From JBCCBV01 sp039033855 (GTDB lineage: Bacteria; Planctomycetota; Phycisphaerae; Phycisphaerales; Phycisphaeraceae), in contig JBCCBV010000035.1 in assembly GCA_039033855.1 (NCBI GenBank), positions 1 through 16,961 on the forward strand: a DNA stretch of 16,961 nt, in the 5' to 3' direction. The stretch's first letter is position 1; the number at the start of each line of letters is the position of its first letter. Position numbers and translations under genes: made by a program. The notes under the pieces were generated by a model. The model was not told where the DNA came from. It saw only the letters and a program-made list of their open reading frames with translations, and ran no database searches. Below, in pieces: positions 1 through 6,539 of the stretch.

Positions 1-1050
1 GATCAGCGGCATGCCCGGCAGGGTGAAGCTGAGCACCGTGGCGGCGTCGAGCATCGGGCCCCAGCGATCGACGGCCGTGTCGTTCCACGAGTTTTCGTCG
101 TGGTTGCTGGTCATCAGCATGCGGTACGCGCCGTTCGGCAGACCGGCTTGCTCTTTGGTCAGGTGTTCCCACAGCGCTTCGGGTCCGGCCTCGCCGTTGC
201 GGATGGCCAGCAGCGGGCCCCAGTAACTCCAGCCGTAGGTCGCGTCGAACCCGACCCGGTGCAGGCGTGCTTCGTGCCCTTCGGCCAGCATGAACAGGTT
301 GCGCTCTTTGCGCAGCTGCGCAATGGCGTCGGACCAAAACGCGTCCGGCACCAGCTCGGCGACGTCGCAGCGGTAGCCGTCGATCTCGAATTCGACGACC
401 CAGTAACGCATCGCGTCGAGCATCGCCTCGGGCATGCCCGGCGCGTCGTAGTTCAGGTCGATGACGTCGGTCCACTCGGCATTGGGCGGGATGAACCCGC
501 CGTCTGGCCCTTGGGTGAAGAACTCGGGGTGCGTCTTGGTCCAGACGTGGTCCCACGCGGTGTGGTTGGCCACCCAGTCGAGGATTACCAGCATGCCCCG
601 AGCGTGGGCGGCGTCGACCAGTTCGCGGAAGTCTTCGTCGGAGCCGAACTCGGGGTTCACGGCCTTGTAGTCGGTGGCCGCGTAGTAACTCCCGAGCGTG
701 CCCTTGCGCTCGACCTGCCCGATCGGATGGATGGGCATGAGCCAGAGGACGCCCACGCCCAGGTCGGCCAGGCGGTCGAGGTGCTGGGTGCGGAAGGCGT
801 CGAAGGTGCCCTCGGCGGTGATCTGGCGGAGGTTGACTTCGTAGATCGTCAGGTGGCCGTAGTCGGTCGGCAACGCGACGGCCGGTTGGGGTTTGGCCTG
901 CGTGGTGGGCTGAGCGCACGCCGTTGGGGCGGGCGTGACTAAGGCGAGGCACGCGGTCAGGCAGGCTGTCAAGCCCAGCCGCGGCGCGATGCGCAGAAGC
1001 GATTGCAGGGTCCGGGGCCGGCGTGAAACGACGGGGTGGGTGATGCGCAT
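1..1050 (-). CDS. Secreted GH13 alpha-amylase family glycoside hydrolase (C-terminus beyond window)
   Basis: Hydrolyses or transfers alpha-glucosidic bonds, probably in the periplasm or outside the cell. Reading from 1050, 350 residues are visible and the frame is still open at base 1. Residues 1-47 form a basic N-region and hydrophobic stretch ending TACAQP; LTAC occurs twice, so a lipoprotein is possible instead of a type I signal peptide. All four conserved GH13 regions are present: region I DWVANHT (158-164), region II GYRCDVA with nucleophile D229, region III MLAEG with acid/base E257, and region IV TSNHDE with D318. Early YEVN and LWLMPIHPIG are also typical of the (beta/alpha)8 barrel. 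No clear Shine-Dalgarno precedes the ATG. The product specificity (alpha-amylase, maltogenic, or transferase) cannot be told from this part. Missing is the end of the barrel and any C-terminal beta domain. Confidence 0.93.
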   Translation of the reverse strand, partial: MRITHPVVSRRPRTLQSLLRIAPRLGLTACLTACLALVTPAPTACAQPTTQAKPQPAVALPTDYGHLTIYEVNLRQITAEGTFDAFRTQHLDRLADLGVGVLWLMPIHPIGQVERKGTLGSYYAATDYKAVNPEFGSDEDFRELVDAAHARGMLVILDWVANHTAWDHVWTKTHPEFFTQGPDGGFIPPNAEWTDVIDLNYDAPGMPEAMLDAMRYWVVEFEIDGYRCDVAELVPDAFWSDAIAQLRKERNLFMLAEGHEARLHRVGFDATYGWSYWGPLLAIRNGEAGPEALWEHLTKEQAGLPNGAYRMLMTSNHDENSWNDTAVDRWGPMLDAATVLSFTLPGMPLI

Positions 1051-1449
1051 CCGCAAAGGCTACCGCAGTGGCCTTGGTTTCCGCGAGGAAGACCCCGGAG
1101 TTGTCGCGCTTCGCCGTGATGAGGCACCCGGGCCTATTGCGCGACTGCGGGTTGGTGCGCACCCGGGGTTGGGGGTCGCCGGAAGGTCTACACCCTCCAC
1201 GCGGTGCCGTTGCGTAAGGTCTACGAGCGGTGGGTGCGCCCGTTCGAGGACCATTGGGCAGGCACGCTGCTGAGTTTCAAACGCGCAGCGGAGAAGTGAC
1301 CGAGCGGATCCGAGCACACGGGGCCGGCGGAAGCTCCAGCGTGGACGCGATCGGGAGGCGAAGTTGCAGGTGCCCGGGTGGATGGGTCGATGCCAGTTCA
1401 AGCTCCTAGATTTCTCTCTCGGTCTACACCGTTCCTACTTGGCGCCGTC
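1051..1449. other. Intergenic region with gene remnant
   Basis: About 400 bases between the divergently oriented amylase and FkbM genes. No intact gene is convincing here. It contains the ArsR C-terminal remnant at 1186-1299. A 37-codon frame starts at a GTG overlapping the remnant's stop (1296-1409, VTERIRAHG...), but it matches nothing I recognise and has no support beyond that overlap. No clear promoter was found for either flanking gene. Confidence 0.6.
1186..1299 (+). pseudogene. C-terminal remnant of an ArsR/SmtB-type HTH regulator
   Basis: The plus frame from 1186 to the TGA at 1297-1299 reads VYTLHAVPLRKVYERWVRPF and continues EDHWAGTLLSFKRAAEK. A preceding GGRRK gives the RRxVYxL beta-wing pattern, and PLRxVxxWVxPFExxWxxxLxxxK is the C-terminal helix typical of short ArsR-family repressors, usually about 100 residues. 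The frame is closed by a stop at 1120-1122, and no DNA-binding helices or start codon are visible upstream. It is therefore a fragment rather than a gene. The recognition rests on motif pattern only and is moderate in strength. Confidence 0.5.
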
Positions 1450-2295
1450 ATGCTCCGCGAAGCTCTAGTCCGCACGACGCTCGCTCTGGGCGTGTACCGG
1501 CCTGTGCGTCTTGCCTACGAGAAGGCCTGGCGTCGCGAGCTTGTCCGCGAGCAACGCGCTTTGCTCGAGCGCTTGGGGCCTTGGATCGAGCCCGGCGACC
1601 TGGTGTTCGACATCGGCGCCCACATGGGCCGCTTCGCCCTGGCGGCAAGACGGCTGGGGGCGCGGGTGGTCGCCGTGGAGCCGAACCCCGCGACGGCCCG
1701 TGAACTGCGGGGTCTGCACGGGCCCGACCGCGACCTGTTCCGGCTTGTGCAGGCGGCCGTGGGTTCTGAGGCTGGCCATGCCGACCTCCAGATCAACGCT
1801 CACCGCCATTCGATGTGCACGCTGTCGGATCGGTTCGTCGAGCAGACCCGCAAACACGCCGCGTGGGCCGCCGACGACCGGTGGGACAACACGGTGCGGG
1901 TGCCGGTGGTCACGCTCGACCGGCTGGTGTCCGAGCACGGCACGCCCAAGCTGCTCAAGCTCGACGTCGAAGGGTTTGAACTCGCGGCGCTGCAAGGCCT
2001 GAGCACCGCGCCCGACGTGGTCTGCTTCGAGGCGCGCCCGTATATGGCCGAAGACGCCGTGGGCTGCGTGCAAAAGCTCGAAACGCTCGGCGGCTACGGG
2101 TTCGACTTCATCGGTGCCGACGATCGGCGGACCCTGAACGACTGGGTTACACCGGGGGCGATGATCCGAGCGCTCCAAGAGGACGAACGGGCCACCTCGG
2201 CTTCGCACATCGACGTGCTTGCGGTGCGCCGTGCTGACCACACGGCCCAAGTGCTTTCGCCTGCGGCCGACCGCGACGCACGCAAGGCCGCCTGA
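1450..2295 (+). CDS. FkbM family SAM-dependent methyltransferase
   Basis: A predicted O-methyltransferase of the FkbM type, a family that often modifies sugars, polysaccharide precursors or small molecules; the substrate is unknown. The 281-residue protein has SAM-binding motif I DIGAHMG (54-60), an acidic residue at the end of strand 2 in VVAVEPNP (73-80), and the family-typical KLDVEG (170-175) following VVTLDRL. The last 20 residues are Ala/Arg/Asp-rich and look like a tail. The frame stays open upstream to an ATG at 1378, but the codons between 1378 and 1449 have far lower GC at third positions than the rest (for example CCA GTT CAA GCT CCT AGA TTT). The ATG at 1450 is therefore preferred. 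Neither start has a good Shine-Dalgarno. A small CGGCC/GGCCG hairpin at 2310-2323 follows the stop but lacks a T-tract. Confidence 0.88.
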   Translation: MLREALVRTTLALGVYRPVRLAYEKAWRRELVREQRALLERLGPWIEPGDLVFDIGAHMGRFALAARRLGARVVAVEPNPATARELRGLHGPDRDLFRLVQAAVGSEAGHADLQINAHRHSMCTLSDRFVEQTRKHAAWAADDRWDNTVRVPVVTLDRLVSEHGTPKLLKLDVEGFELAALQGLSTAPDVVCFEARPYMAEDAVGCVQKLETLGGYGFDFIGADDRRTLNDWVTPGAMIRALQEDERATSASHIDVLAVRRADHTAQVLSPAADRDARKAA

Positions 2296-2452
2296 CCCAC
2301 ACGGCGACCCGGCCATCCGGCCGCGCAACAGGCCATACTCCGGTTATAACGGCACGGTCAGAACGACTTGCTGTTGGCTGTCCAGAACGAATCACCCTCG
2401 ATGCGACTCGTGCCGAAGGCTCATTCCAAGCTAACGCACCGCGGAGTTCTGC

Positions 2453-2671
2453 ATGGACCTGAGCCGCCCCGACGTGCTGTTTTCCGGCATGCTGATCAGT
2501 CTGGTCGGCATGGCCATGTTCCTATACGGGCGTAAAGCCGCCGACCCGCCTTGCCTGGTGGTTGGCGTCGTGCTGAGCCTGATTCCCTGGTTCGCCCAGT
2601 CGATGCTGGTGCTCTGGGCGTTGTTCGCGATCTGCCTTGGCGGGTTTTACGCGGTGCGCCGATCGTTCTGA
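2453..2671 (+). CDS. Small two-helix membrane protein, conserved-hypothetical type
   Basis: The 72-residue protein has a short N-terminus, a first hydrophobic helix at about residues 9-25 (LFSGMLISLVGMAMFLYGRK), a short polar turn with ADPP, then hydrophobic segments at about 34-48 and 50-65 ending in a basic RRSF. The pattern MLISLVGMAMFLYGRK followed by a Pro-containing second helix resembles small planctomycete and proteobacterial membrane proteins often labelled 'amino acid transport protein' without evidence; I do not assign a function. The start is supported by GGAG at 2442-2445, seven bases before the ATG. A TATAAC at 2345-2350 could be a -10 box but no -35 fits it. The gene converges on the DUF488 gene, with 43 bases between them. 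Confidence 0.72.
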   Translation: MDLSRPDVLFSGMLISLVGMAMFLYGRKAADPPCLVVGVVLSLIPWFAQSMLVLWALFAICLGGFYAVRRSF

Positions 2672-2714
2672 ATGAATAGAGAGCAGAAGGTGCGACGGGC
2701 CGCATTCCCGCCAG

Positions 2715-3080
2715 TCAGTCCACCCCGACCAGTTTCCGCAGGTGTTCGCGCAGCACCACCGCCTGATTGTGCTCGGTGTCGCGCGCGCTGTAAATCAGCG
2801 TGAGCGGGCCATGCCCGGCCCGGTCTAACAGTTGCCGACAGGCTTGCGTCTGGCATGCGAGTTCCTTCCGGTAACGCACGGCGAAGTCCGCGAACTTGTC
2901 CGGCGTGTGCCCGAACCACTTGCGCAGTTCCGTGCTGGGCGCCAACTCTTTGGCCCATTCGTTGAGCTTCAGCGCTTCGCGCTTCACCCCGCGCGGCCAG
3001 ACCCGATCAACCAGCACCCGGTGGCCGTCGTTCGGTGTGGGCGTGTCATATGCCCGCTGCAACTGAATGGATAGAGGCAT
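2715..3080 (-). CDS. DUF488 family protein
   Basis: The 121-residue protein matches the short DUF488 (YeaO-like) family: YDTPTPNDGHRVLVDRVWPRG near the N-terminus (11-31), WAKELAPSTELRKWFGH in the middle, and LTLIYSARDTEHNQAVVL near the end. The length is normal for the family. The molecular function of DUF488 is not established; it is cytosolic with no signal peptide or membrane segment. It starts 76 bases after the deaminase gene stops on the same strand, so it may be the last gene of the PadR-led cluster, but no promoter or terminator in the gap decides this. No Shine-Dalgarno is seen before the ATG. Confidence 0.9.
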   Translation of the reverse strand: MPLSIQLQRAYDTPTPNDGHRVLVDRVWPRGVKREALKLNEWAKELAPSTELRKWFGHTPDKFADFAVRYRKELACQTQACRQLLDRAGHGPLTLIYSARDTEHNQAVVLREHLRKLVGVD

Positions 3081-3156
3081 GCGTCAACTTTACGACGCGC
3101 TTGCGCGTACTGCTCGGCGCACGCGTTTGCCGCTTGTCACGGCATCGTTCCCCGCG

Positions 3157-3690
3157 TCACGCGTTTCGCAGGTCGGACGATCGCCGGAACAGCGCATCGC
3201 ACTCGGCTTCGCATACCCCGCCGACGACACGCTCGGGCGCCCATTTTGACCGGGCCGCGAGTTCATGCGATGTCAGGTCGATCTGGAAGAAGCCGAGCCG
3301 GCTGAGCGTGGCGATCGACGTGCCGTACACCACGCCGCCCAGCCCGGCCCACACGCACGCGGCCATGCACATCGGGCACGGCTCCGCGGTGGTGTAGAGC
3401 CAATATTGATCGCGTCGATCGACATCCCACACCGCGGAGGCTTTGCGTAGGCAGTCGACTTCGCCGTGGAGCGTGGGGTCGACCGACGCGTCGTTGCAGC
3501 CGGTGGCCACGACCTGTTGCCGGTTGAGGTCGACGACGACCGCGCCGAACGGCGCCGTGGGGTTGTCCTGGGCCGACTCGATCGCCAGCCGCATCCAGCG
3601 GGGGTGGTTGAGTGTCTGCGGCGATGCGTTGGGGGGTGGGGCGGCCATGCTTGAGCGGATGCAATCGCCGTTGTCGGCGGCGTTGATCAT
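3157..3690 (-). CDS. Nucleoside deaminase (CMP/dCMP deaminase fold, TadA/guanine-deaminase-like)
   Basis: A zinc-dependent deaminase of a nucleobase, nucleoside or tRNA base. The 177-residue product carries the zinc site H75-G-E77 (LHGEV, with E77 the proton shuttle) and PCPMC (104-108, ligands C105 and C108) followed by MAACVWAGL, plus FGAVVVD at 48-54. HGE in place of the HAE common in TadA, and the long C-terminal half after the zinc site (residues 120-177), favour a free-base or nucleoside deaminase of the guanine deaminase type over tRNA adenosine deaminase. This is inference. The ATG at 3690 overlaps the stop of the upstream membrane gene as ATGA, which supports it as the start and suggests translational coupling. 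A second in-frame ATG lies at 3648. The frame runs open further upstream only because of high GC. Confidence 0.88.
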   Translation of the reverse strand: MINAADNGDCIRSSMAAPPPNASPQTLNHPRWMRLAIESAQDNPTAPFGAVVVDLNRQQVVATGCNDASVDPTLHGEVDCLRKASAVWDVDRRDQYWLYTTAEPCPMCMAACVWAGLGGVVYGTSIATLSRLGFFQIDLTSHELAARSKWAPERVVGGVCEAECDALFRRSSDLRNA

Positions 3691-4172
3691 AGCGCATGCG
3701 AAAGTTCCATCGCGATCATGCCCAAGCCCGCCGCCGCTGCCGCGCCCGTTATGCCCACGAGCCAGCTCGGGGAAGCTCGGTTCGACCAGATCAAGAAGAA
3801 GATGACGATCGCGGCAAACCCGGACACCGCGCCGAGCACCGGCACGGCCGCGATCACGGCCCACAGGCCCGCGATTTGAAGGGCGCTGCAGAGGAGCCCG
3901 AGCGCGATGAACTTTCTGCTCAGCGGAGGTTCGGCAAGCCGGGCGCCGCCGTCGGCGTAGGCCTCGGGCGGGTCCATCTCGGCGAGTGCTGCGTAAGCGT
4001 CTTGCACCGTGACCGAGTCCCCCGATGCGCGAGCCCGCATGGCGTCGGCGATGTGCTCGCGTATCTCGCTGAGCGTGGCCTCTCGCCGCTGAGAAGGCAG
4101 GTGGGCGAGGTGAACCCGAACGGCGTCGAGGTAGTGTTCGACCACGGCTTGGACCGGGTTGGCGTCACGCAT
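3687..4172 (-). CDS. HAAS-domain-like integral membrane protein, partner of PadR
   Basis: The 162-residue protein has a soluble alpha-helical N-terminus with YLDAVRVHLAHLP and EATLSEIREHIADAM, the pattern of the HAAS (HTH-associated alpha-helical signalling) domain found in DUF1700-type proteins. It also has MDPPEAYA, as in the PPExxA motif of that domain. Three or four hydrophobic segments follow at about residues 84-160. Family members typically sit directly after a padR gene, as here, and are thought to sense or relay a membrane signal. The ATG at 4172 has GGAG six bases upstream and overlaps the padR stop by 8 nt (ATGCGTGA); an ATG at 4184 is less well placed. The gene's own stop overlaps the deaminase start by 4 nt. 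Confidence 0.75.
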   Translation of the reverse strand: MRDANPVQAVVEHYLDAVRVHLAHLPSQRREATLSEIREHIADAMRARASGDSVTVQDAYAALAEMDPPEAYADGGARLAEPPLSRKFIALGLLCSALQIAGLWAVIAAVPVLGAVSGFAAIVIFFLIWSNRASPSWLVGITGAAAAAGLGMIAMELSHAL

Positions 4173-4512
4173 CGCGATCTCCATCTTCTTCGGCCGGCAT
4201 GAGCGCCTCGACCGAGGCGCGCAGGCTCCACCAGTGTGTGCTCATCTCGCGCAGGCGCTTTCGACCGGCGGCGGTGAGGGTGAGGTATCGGCGCGGCGGT
4301 CCCTTCGGCGACGGGCGCCGGGTGGCTCTGACGAGTCCGTCGTCGATCAGGCGAGCCAACGCCGGGTAAACGGTGCCCTCGGAGAGGCTCAGGTTTGGCA
4401 GTTCGCGCAGGCGTTGGACCAGGCTGTAGCCGTAGCACTCCTCGCGCCCCACGACCAGCAGGATGCAGAACTCCACGAGTCCCTTCCGGAGCTGAGAAAC
4501 CCAAGATGTCAC
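4165..4512 (-). CDS. PadR family transcriptional regulator
   Basis: A 115-residue winged-helix repressor of the short PadR subfamily. The diagnostic segment is CYGYSLVQRL followed by LSLSEGTVYPALARL and IDDGLV, then a wing with a PRRYLTLTAAGRKRL pattern and a C-terminal helix rich in acidic residues for dimerisation. Translation starts at a GTG (4512-4510). It lacks a Shine-Dalgarno, but a promoter with TTGCCT, 17 bases, TAACCT ends only six bases before that GTG. The mRNA is therefore probably leaderless. The promoter boxes sit inside repeated CCTAGTA elements, which suggests autoregulation. It is the first gene of the run padR, HAAS protein, deaminase and possibly DUF488. The divergent sialate esterase gene may be a second target. 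Confidence 0.92.
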   Translation of the reverse strand: MTSWVSQLRKGLVEFCILLVVGREECYGYSLVQRLRELPNLSLSEGTVYPALARLIDDGLVRATRRPSPKGPPRRYLTLTAAGRKRLREMSTHWWSLRASVEALMPAEEDGDRDA

Positions 4513-4547
4513 GCTACTAGGTTACGTGGAGTAGCGGTACTAGGCAA
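4513..4547 (-). promoter_or_regulatory. padR promoter with overlapping repeats (putative PadR operator)
   Basis: On the minus strand, -35 TTGCCT (4547-4542) and -10 TAACCT (4524-4519) are separated by 17 bases, and the GTG start follows after six. CCTAGTA occurs once over each box, 23 bases apart. The plus strand also has a perfect 6-bp inverted repeat, GCTACT at 4513-4518 and AGTAGC at 4530-4535. Binding by the PadR protein is inferred from position only. Confidence 0.5.
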
Positions 4548-4587
4548 CACCTATAAGTGGGTTGGTCGCATCTTTGGCCCCGCCTGG

Positions 4588-4601
4588 GCTGCTAGGTTAC
4601 G
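4588..4601. promoter_or_regulatory. Second copy of the putative PadR operator element
   Basis: GCTGCTAGGTTACG here matches GCTACTAGGTTACG at 4513-4526 in 13 of 14 positions, in the same orientation. It lies 38 bases before the ATG of the sialate O-acetylesterase, so this divergent gene may share the regulator. A GATATT at 4606-4611 is the best -10 candidate for the plus strand, but no good -35 accompanies it. Confidence 0.4.
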
Positions 4602-4638
4602 CGCCGATATTTCTTGACAGAGCGGAAAGGTGCGCCCG

Positions 4639-6234
4639 ATGCGACAACGACTCTCCACGGTGGTGCTGGCGATTTCAATTTGCGTAAGCCTTGTGCTGTC
4701 CGGCGCTGCACACGCGGTCCCGACCCCCGCGGCGTGCTTCACCAGCCACATGGTGCTGCAGCGCGATGCCCCGGTACCGGTGTGGGGCACGTCTTTCCGT
4801 GGCGAGCGCGTCCGCGTTTCCTTCGCGGGACAAACCGTGCACGCCACGGCCGACGCCGAGACGGGTCGGTGGCGCGTGACCCTCGACCCCATGCCCATGT
4901 CGAAGGTCGGTCGCGACATGGTGATCACCGGCGAAAGCAGACCCGAGCCCGTCACGCTCACCGACGTATTGGTGGGCGATGTCTGGCTGTGCTCGGGTCA
5001 GTCGAACATGGCCTGGACGCTAGGGTTGTTGCCCGACGCATCGGAAACGATCGCGGCGGCGGACGAGCCGCTCATCCGCCAGCTTCGGCTTCGCCAAGTG
5101 GCCGCCAGCCTGCCGCGACGTGACGTCCCGGCCCGAGGCGGGTGGCGGGTGTGTACGCCGGAGACGGCCGGTGGATTCACCGCGGTGGGCTATCACTTCG
5201 CGCGCAAAATCCACGCCCAAATGGGTATCCCCATCGGCCTGGTCAACGTCAGTTGGAACGGGACTCGGATCGAGCCGTGGACTGCGCCTCGGGGCTTCGC
5301 GGCGGCGCCCGAGTTGAAAGACATCGCCGAGCAGGTGCGCAAGTCGTTGCCGGATTCACCGGAAGGGCAAGCCTTGTACTTGCGCTCGATCCAAGACATC
5401 CGGGACTGGACCGCGCGTGCCGAGCAGGCGATCCGGGCCGGCAGCGACCTGCCGCCGATGCCCAGCCTGCCCGAAGTGCAAGGCGGCCCCAGCACCATCT
5501 ATCACGGCATGGTGCATCCGCTTGTGCCCATGGCCTTCAAGGGGGTCATCTGGTACCAGGGCGAGAGCAACGGCAGCGAAGGCGACAGCTACTTCCACAA
5601 GAAGCAGGCGCTGATCGGGGGCTGGCGCGACCTGTGGGGCCACGACTTCCCGTTCTACTTCGTGCAACTGGCCGACTTCCAGACGTCTCCCGACGACCCG
5701 GCCGGCGGCGACGGCTGGGCGCAGCTGCGCGAGGCGCAGCGGAAGTCGCTGACGATCCCGAAGACCGGCATGGCCGTGGCGATCGACATCGGCGAAGCCA
5801 ACGACATCCACCCCCGTAACAAGCACGACGTGGGCAAGCGCCTCGCGCTGTGGGCGCTGGCGAAGGACTACGGCCAAGACATCGTCTTCAGCGGCCCGCT
5901 GTACCGGGGCCACGCCGTGGAGGCCGGCACCGTCCGCGTGGCGTTCGACTACGTGGGCGACGGCCTGATGGTCGGCCACAAGGAGGGCACCAGCCCGACG
6001 CAAGAAGTGGTCGCCGGCGAGCTGGCGCACTTCGCCATCGCAGGCGAAGACCGCGTCTGGCATTGGGCCCGGGCCCAGATCGATGGCGAGGCGGTGCTCG
6101 TGAGCAGCCCGGAGGTTGCGGCGCCGGTGGCGGTGCGCTACGGGTTCCGGATGAACCCGCGCGGCGCGAACCTGTACAACCGAGCGGGCTTGCCAGCCTC
6201 TCCGTTCCGCACCGACGATTGGCCGGCGGAATGA
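4639..6234 (+). CDS. Secreted sialate O-acetylesterase (SASA domain)
   Basis: A carbohydrate O-acetylesterase that would remove acetyl groups from sialic acid or other acetylated glycans outside the cytoplasm. The 531-residue protein has a signal peptide with likely cleavage after AAHA (about residue 26) and an N-terminal beta-sandwich with MVLQRDAPVPVWG (38-50). The SASA/SGNH-like core follows: GDVWLCSGQSNM with catalytic S122, GVIWYQGESN (302-311), and NDIHP with the probable catalytic H391. LVNVSWNGTRIEPW fits the same family. Many planctomycete members act on plant or algal acetylated polysaccharides, so sialic acid itself need not be the substrate. The ATG at 4639 has AAGG eight bases upstream; a GTG at 4630 overlaps that ribosome site and is less likely. 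It is divergent from padR and convergent with the tRNA gene. A perfect palindrome ATGACGCGTCAT covers the stop region (6231-6242). Confidence 0.93.
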   Translation: MRQRLSTVVLAISICVSLVLSGAAHAVPTPAACFTSHMVLQRDAPVPVWGTSFRGERVRVSFAGQTVHATADAETGRWRVTLDPMPMSKVGRDMVITGESRPEPVTLTDVLVGDVWLCSGQSNMAWTLGLLPDASETIAAADEPLIRQLRLRQVAASLPRRDVPARGGWRVCTPETAGGFTAVGYHFARKIHAQMGIPIGLVNVSWNGTRIEPWTAPRGFAAAPELKDIAEQVRKSLPDSPEGQALYLRSIQDIRDWTARAEQAIRAGSDLPPMPSLPEVQGGPSTIYHGMVHPLVPMAFKGVIWYQGESNGSEGDSYFHKKQALIGGWRDLWGHDFPFYFVQLADFQTSPDDPAGGDGWAQLREAQRKSLTIPKTGMAVAIDIGEANDIHPRNKHDVGKRLALWALAKDYGQDIVFSGPLYRGHAVEAGTVRVAFDYVGDGLMVGHKEGTSPTQEVVAGELAHFAIAGEDRVWHWARAQIDGEAVLVSSPEVAAPVAVRYGFRMNPRGANLYNRAGLPASPFRTDDWPAE

Positions 6235-6297
6235 CGCGTCATGGCTTCATTGTGGCCCGCAATGCAAGGGGCTTTGATTCTGTGCGGGTCGGAGCAA

Positions 6298-6375
<78 letters not shown>

Positions 6376-6382
6376 GTCCCAG

Positions 6383-6411
6383 AAAGTACCTCGCGGGCGG
6401 CCGTCGGGCAA
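6383..6411 (-). promoter_or_regulatory. Probable promoter of the tRNA-Asn gene
   Basis: On the minus strand, TTGCCC (6411-6406) and TACTTT (6388-6383) are separated by exactly 17 bases. The -10 ends 12 bases before the mature tRNA 5' end, a normal spacing for a short precursor leader. Each hexamer matches the sigma-70 consensus at four of six positions. Confidence 0.5.
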
Positions 6412-6539
6412 GGCCGGTCGGTGCAATCGACGGGGCTTTGCGACAGGGCGGGGCGGGCAGTTGGGCTTTGCTGCGGTGTCGCGATCGGTCTGTGTTCGGC
6501 TGGCCCGCTTTGGGGGCTGCGCGACGTCGCAGGGCGGCG

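Noticed and set aside
100..942. 280-codon plus-strand frame at the left edge
   Set aside because: It lies opposite the GH13 gene, whose four catalytic regions are intact on the minus strand.
1378..1449. N-terminal extension of the FkbM methyltransferase from the ATG at 1378
   Set aside because: Third codon positions in this stretch are AT-rich unlike the gene body, and the methyltransferase's typical N-terminal helix begins at 1450.
6231..6242. Perfect palindrome ATGACGCGTCAT as a terminator or attachment site
   Set aside because: It has no loop and no T-tract, and no repeat copy near the tRNA was seen, so neither role is supported.
6517..6532. CTGCG/CGCAG hairpin just after guaD as a terminator
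   Set aside because: The stem is only 5 bp and there is no T-tract on the minus strand.
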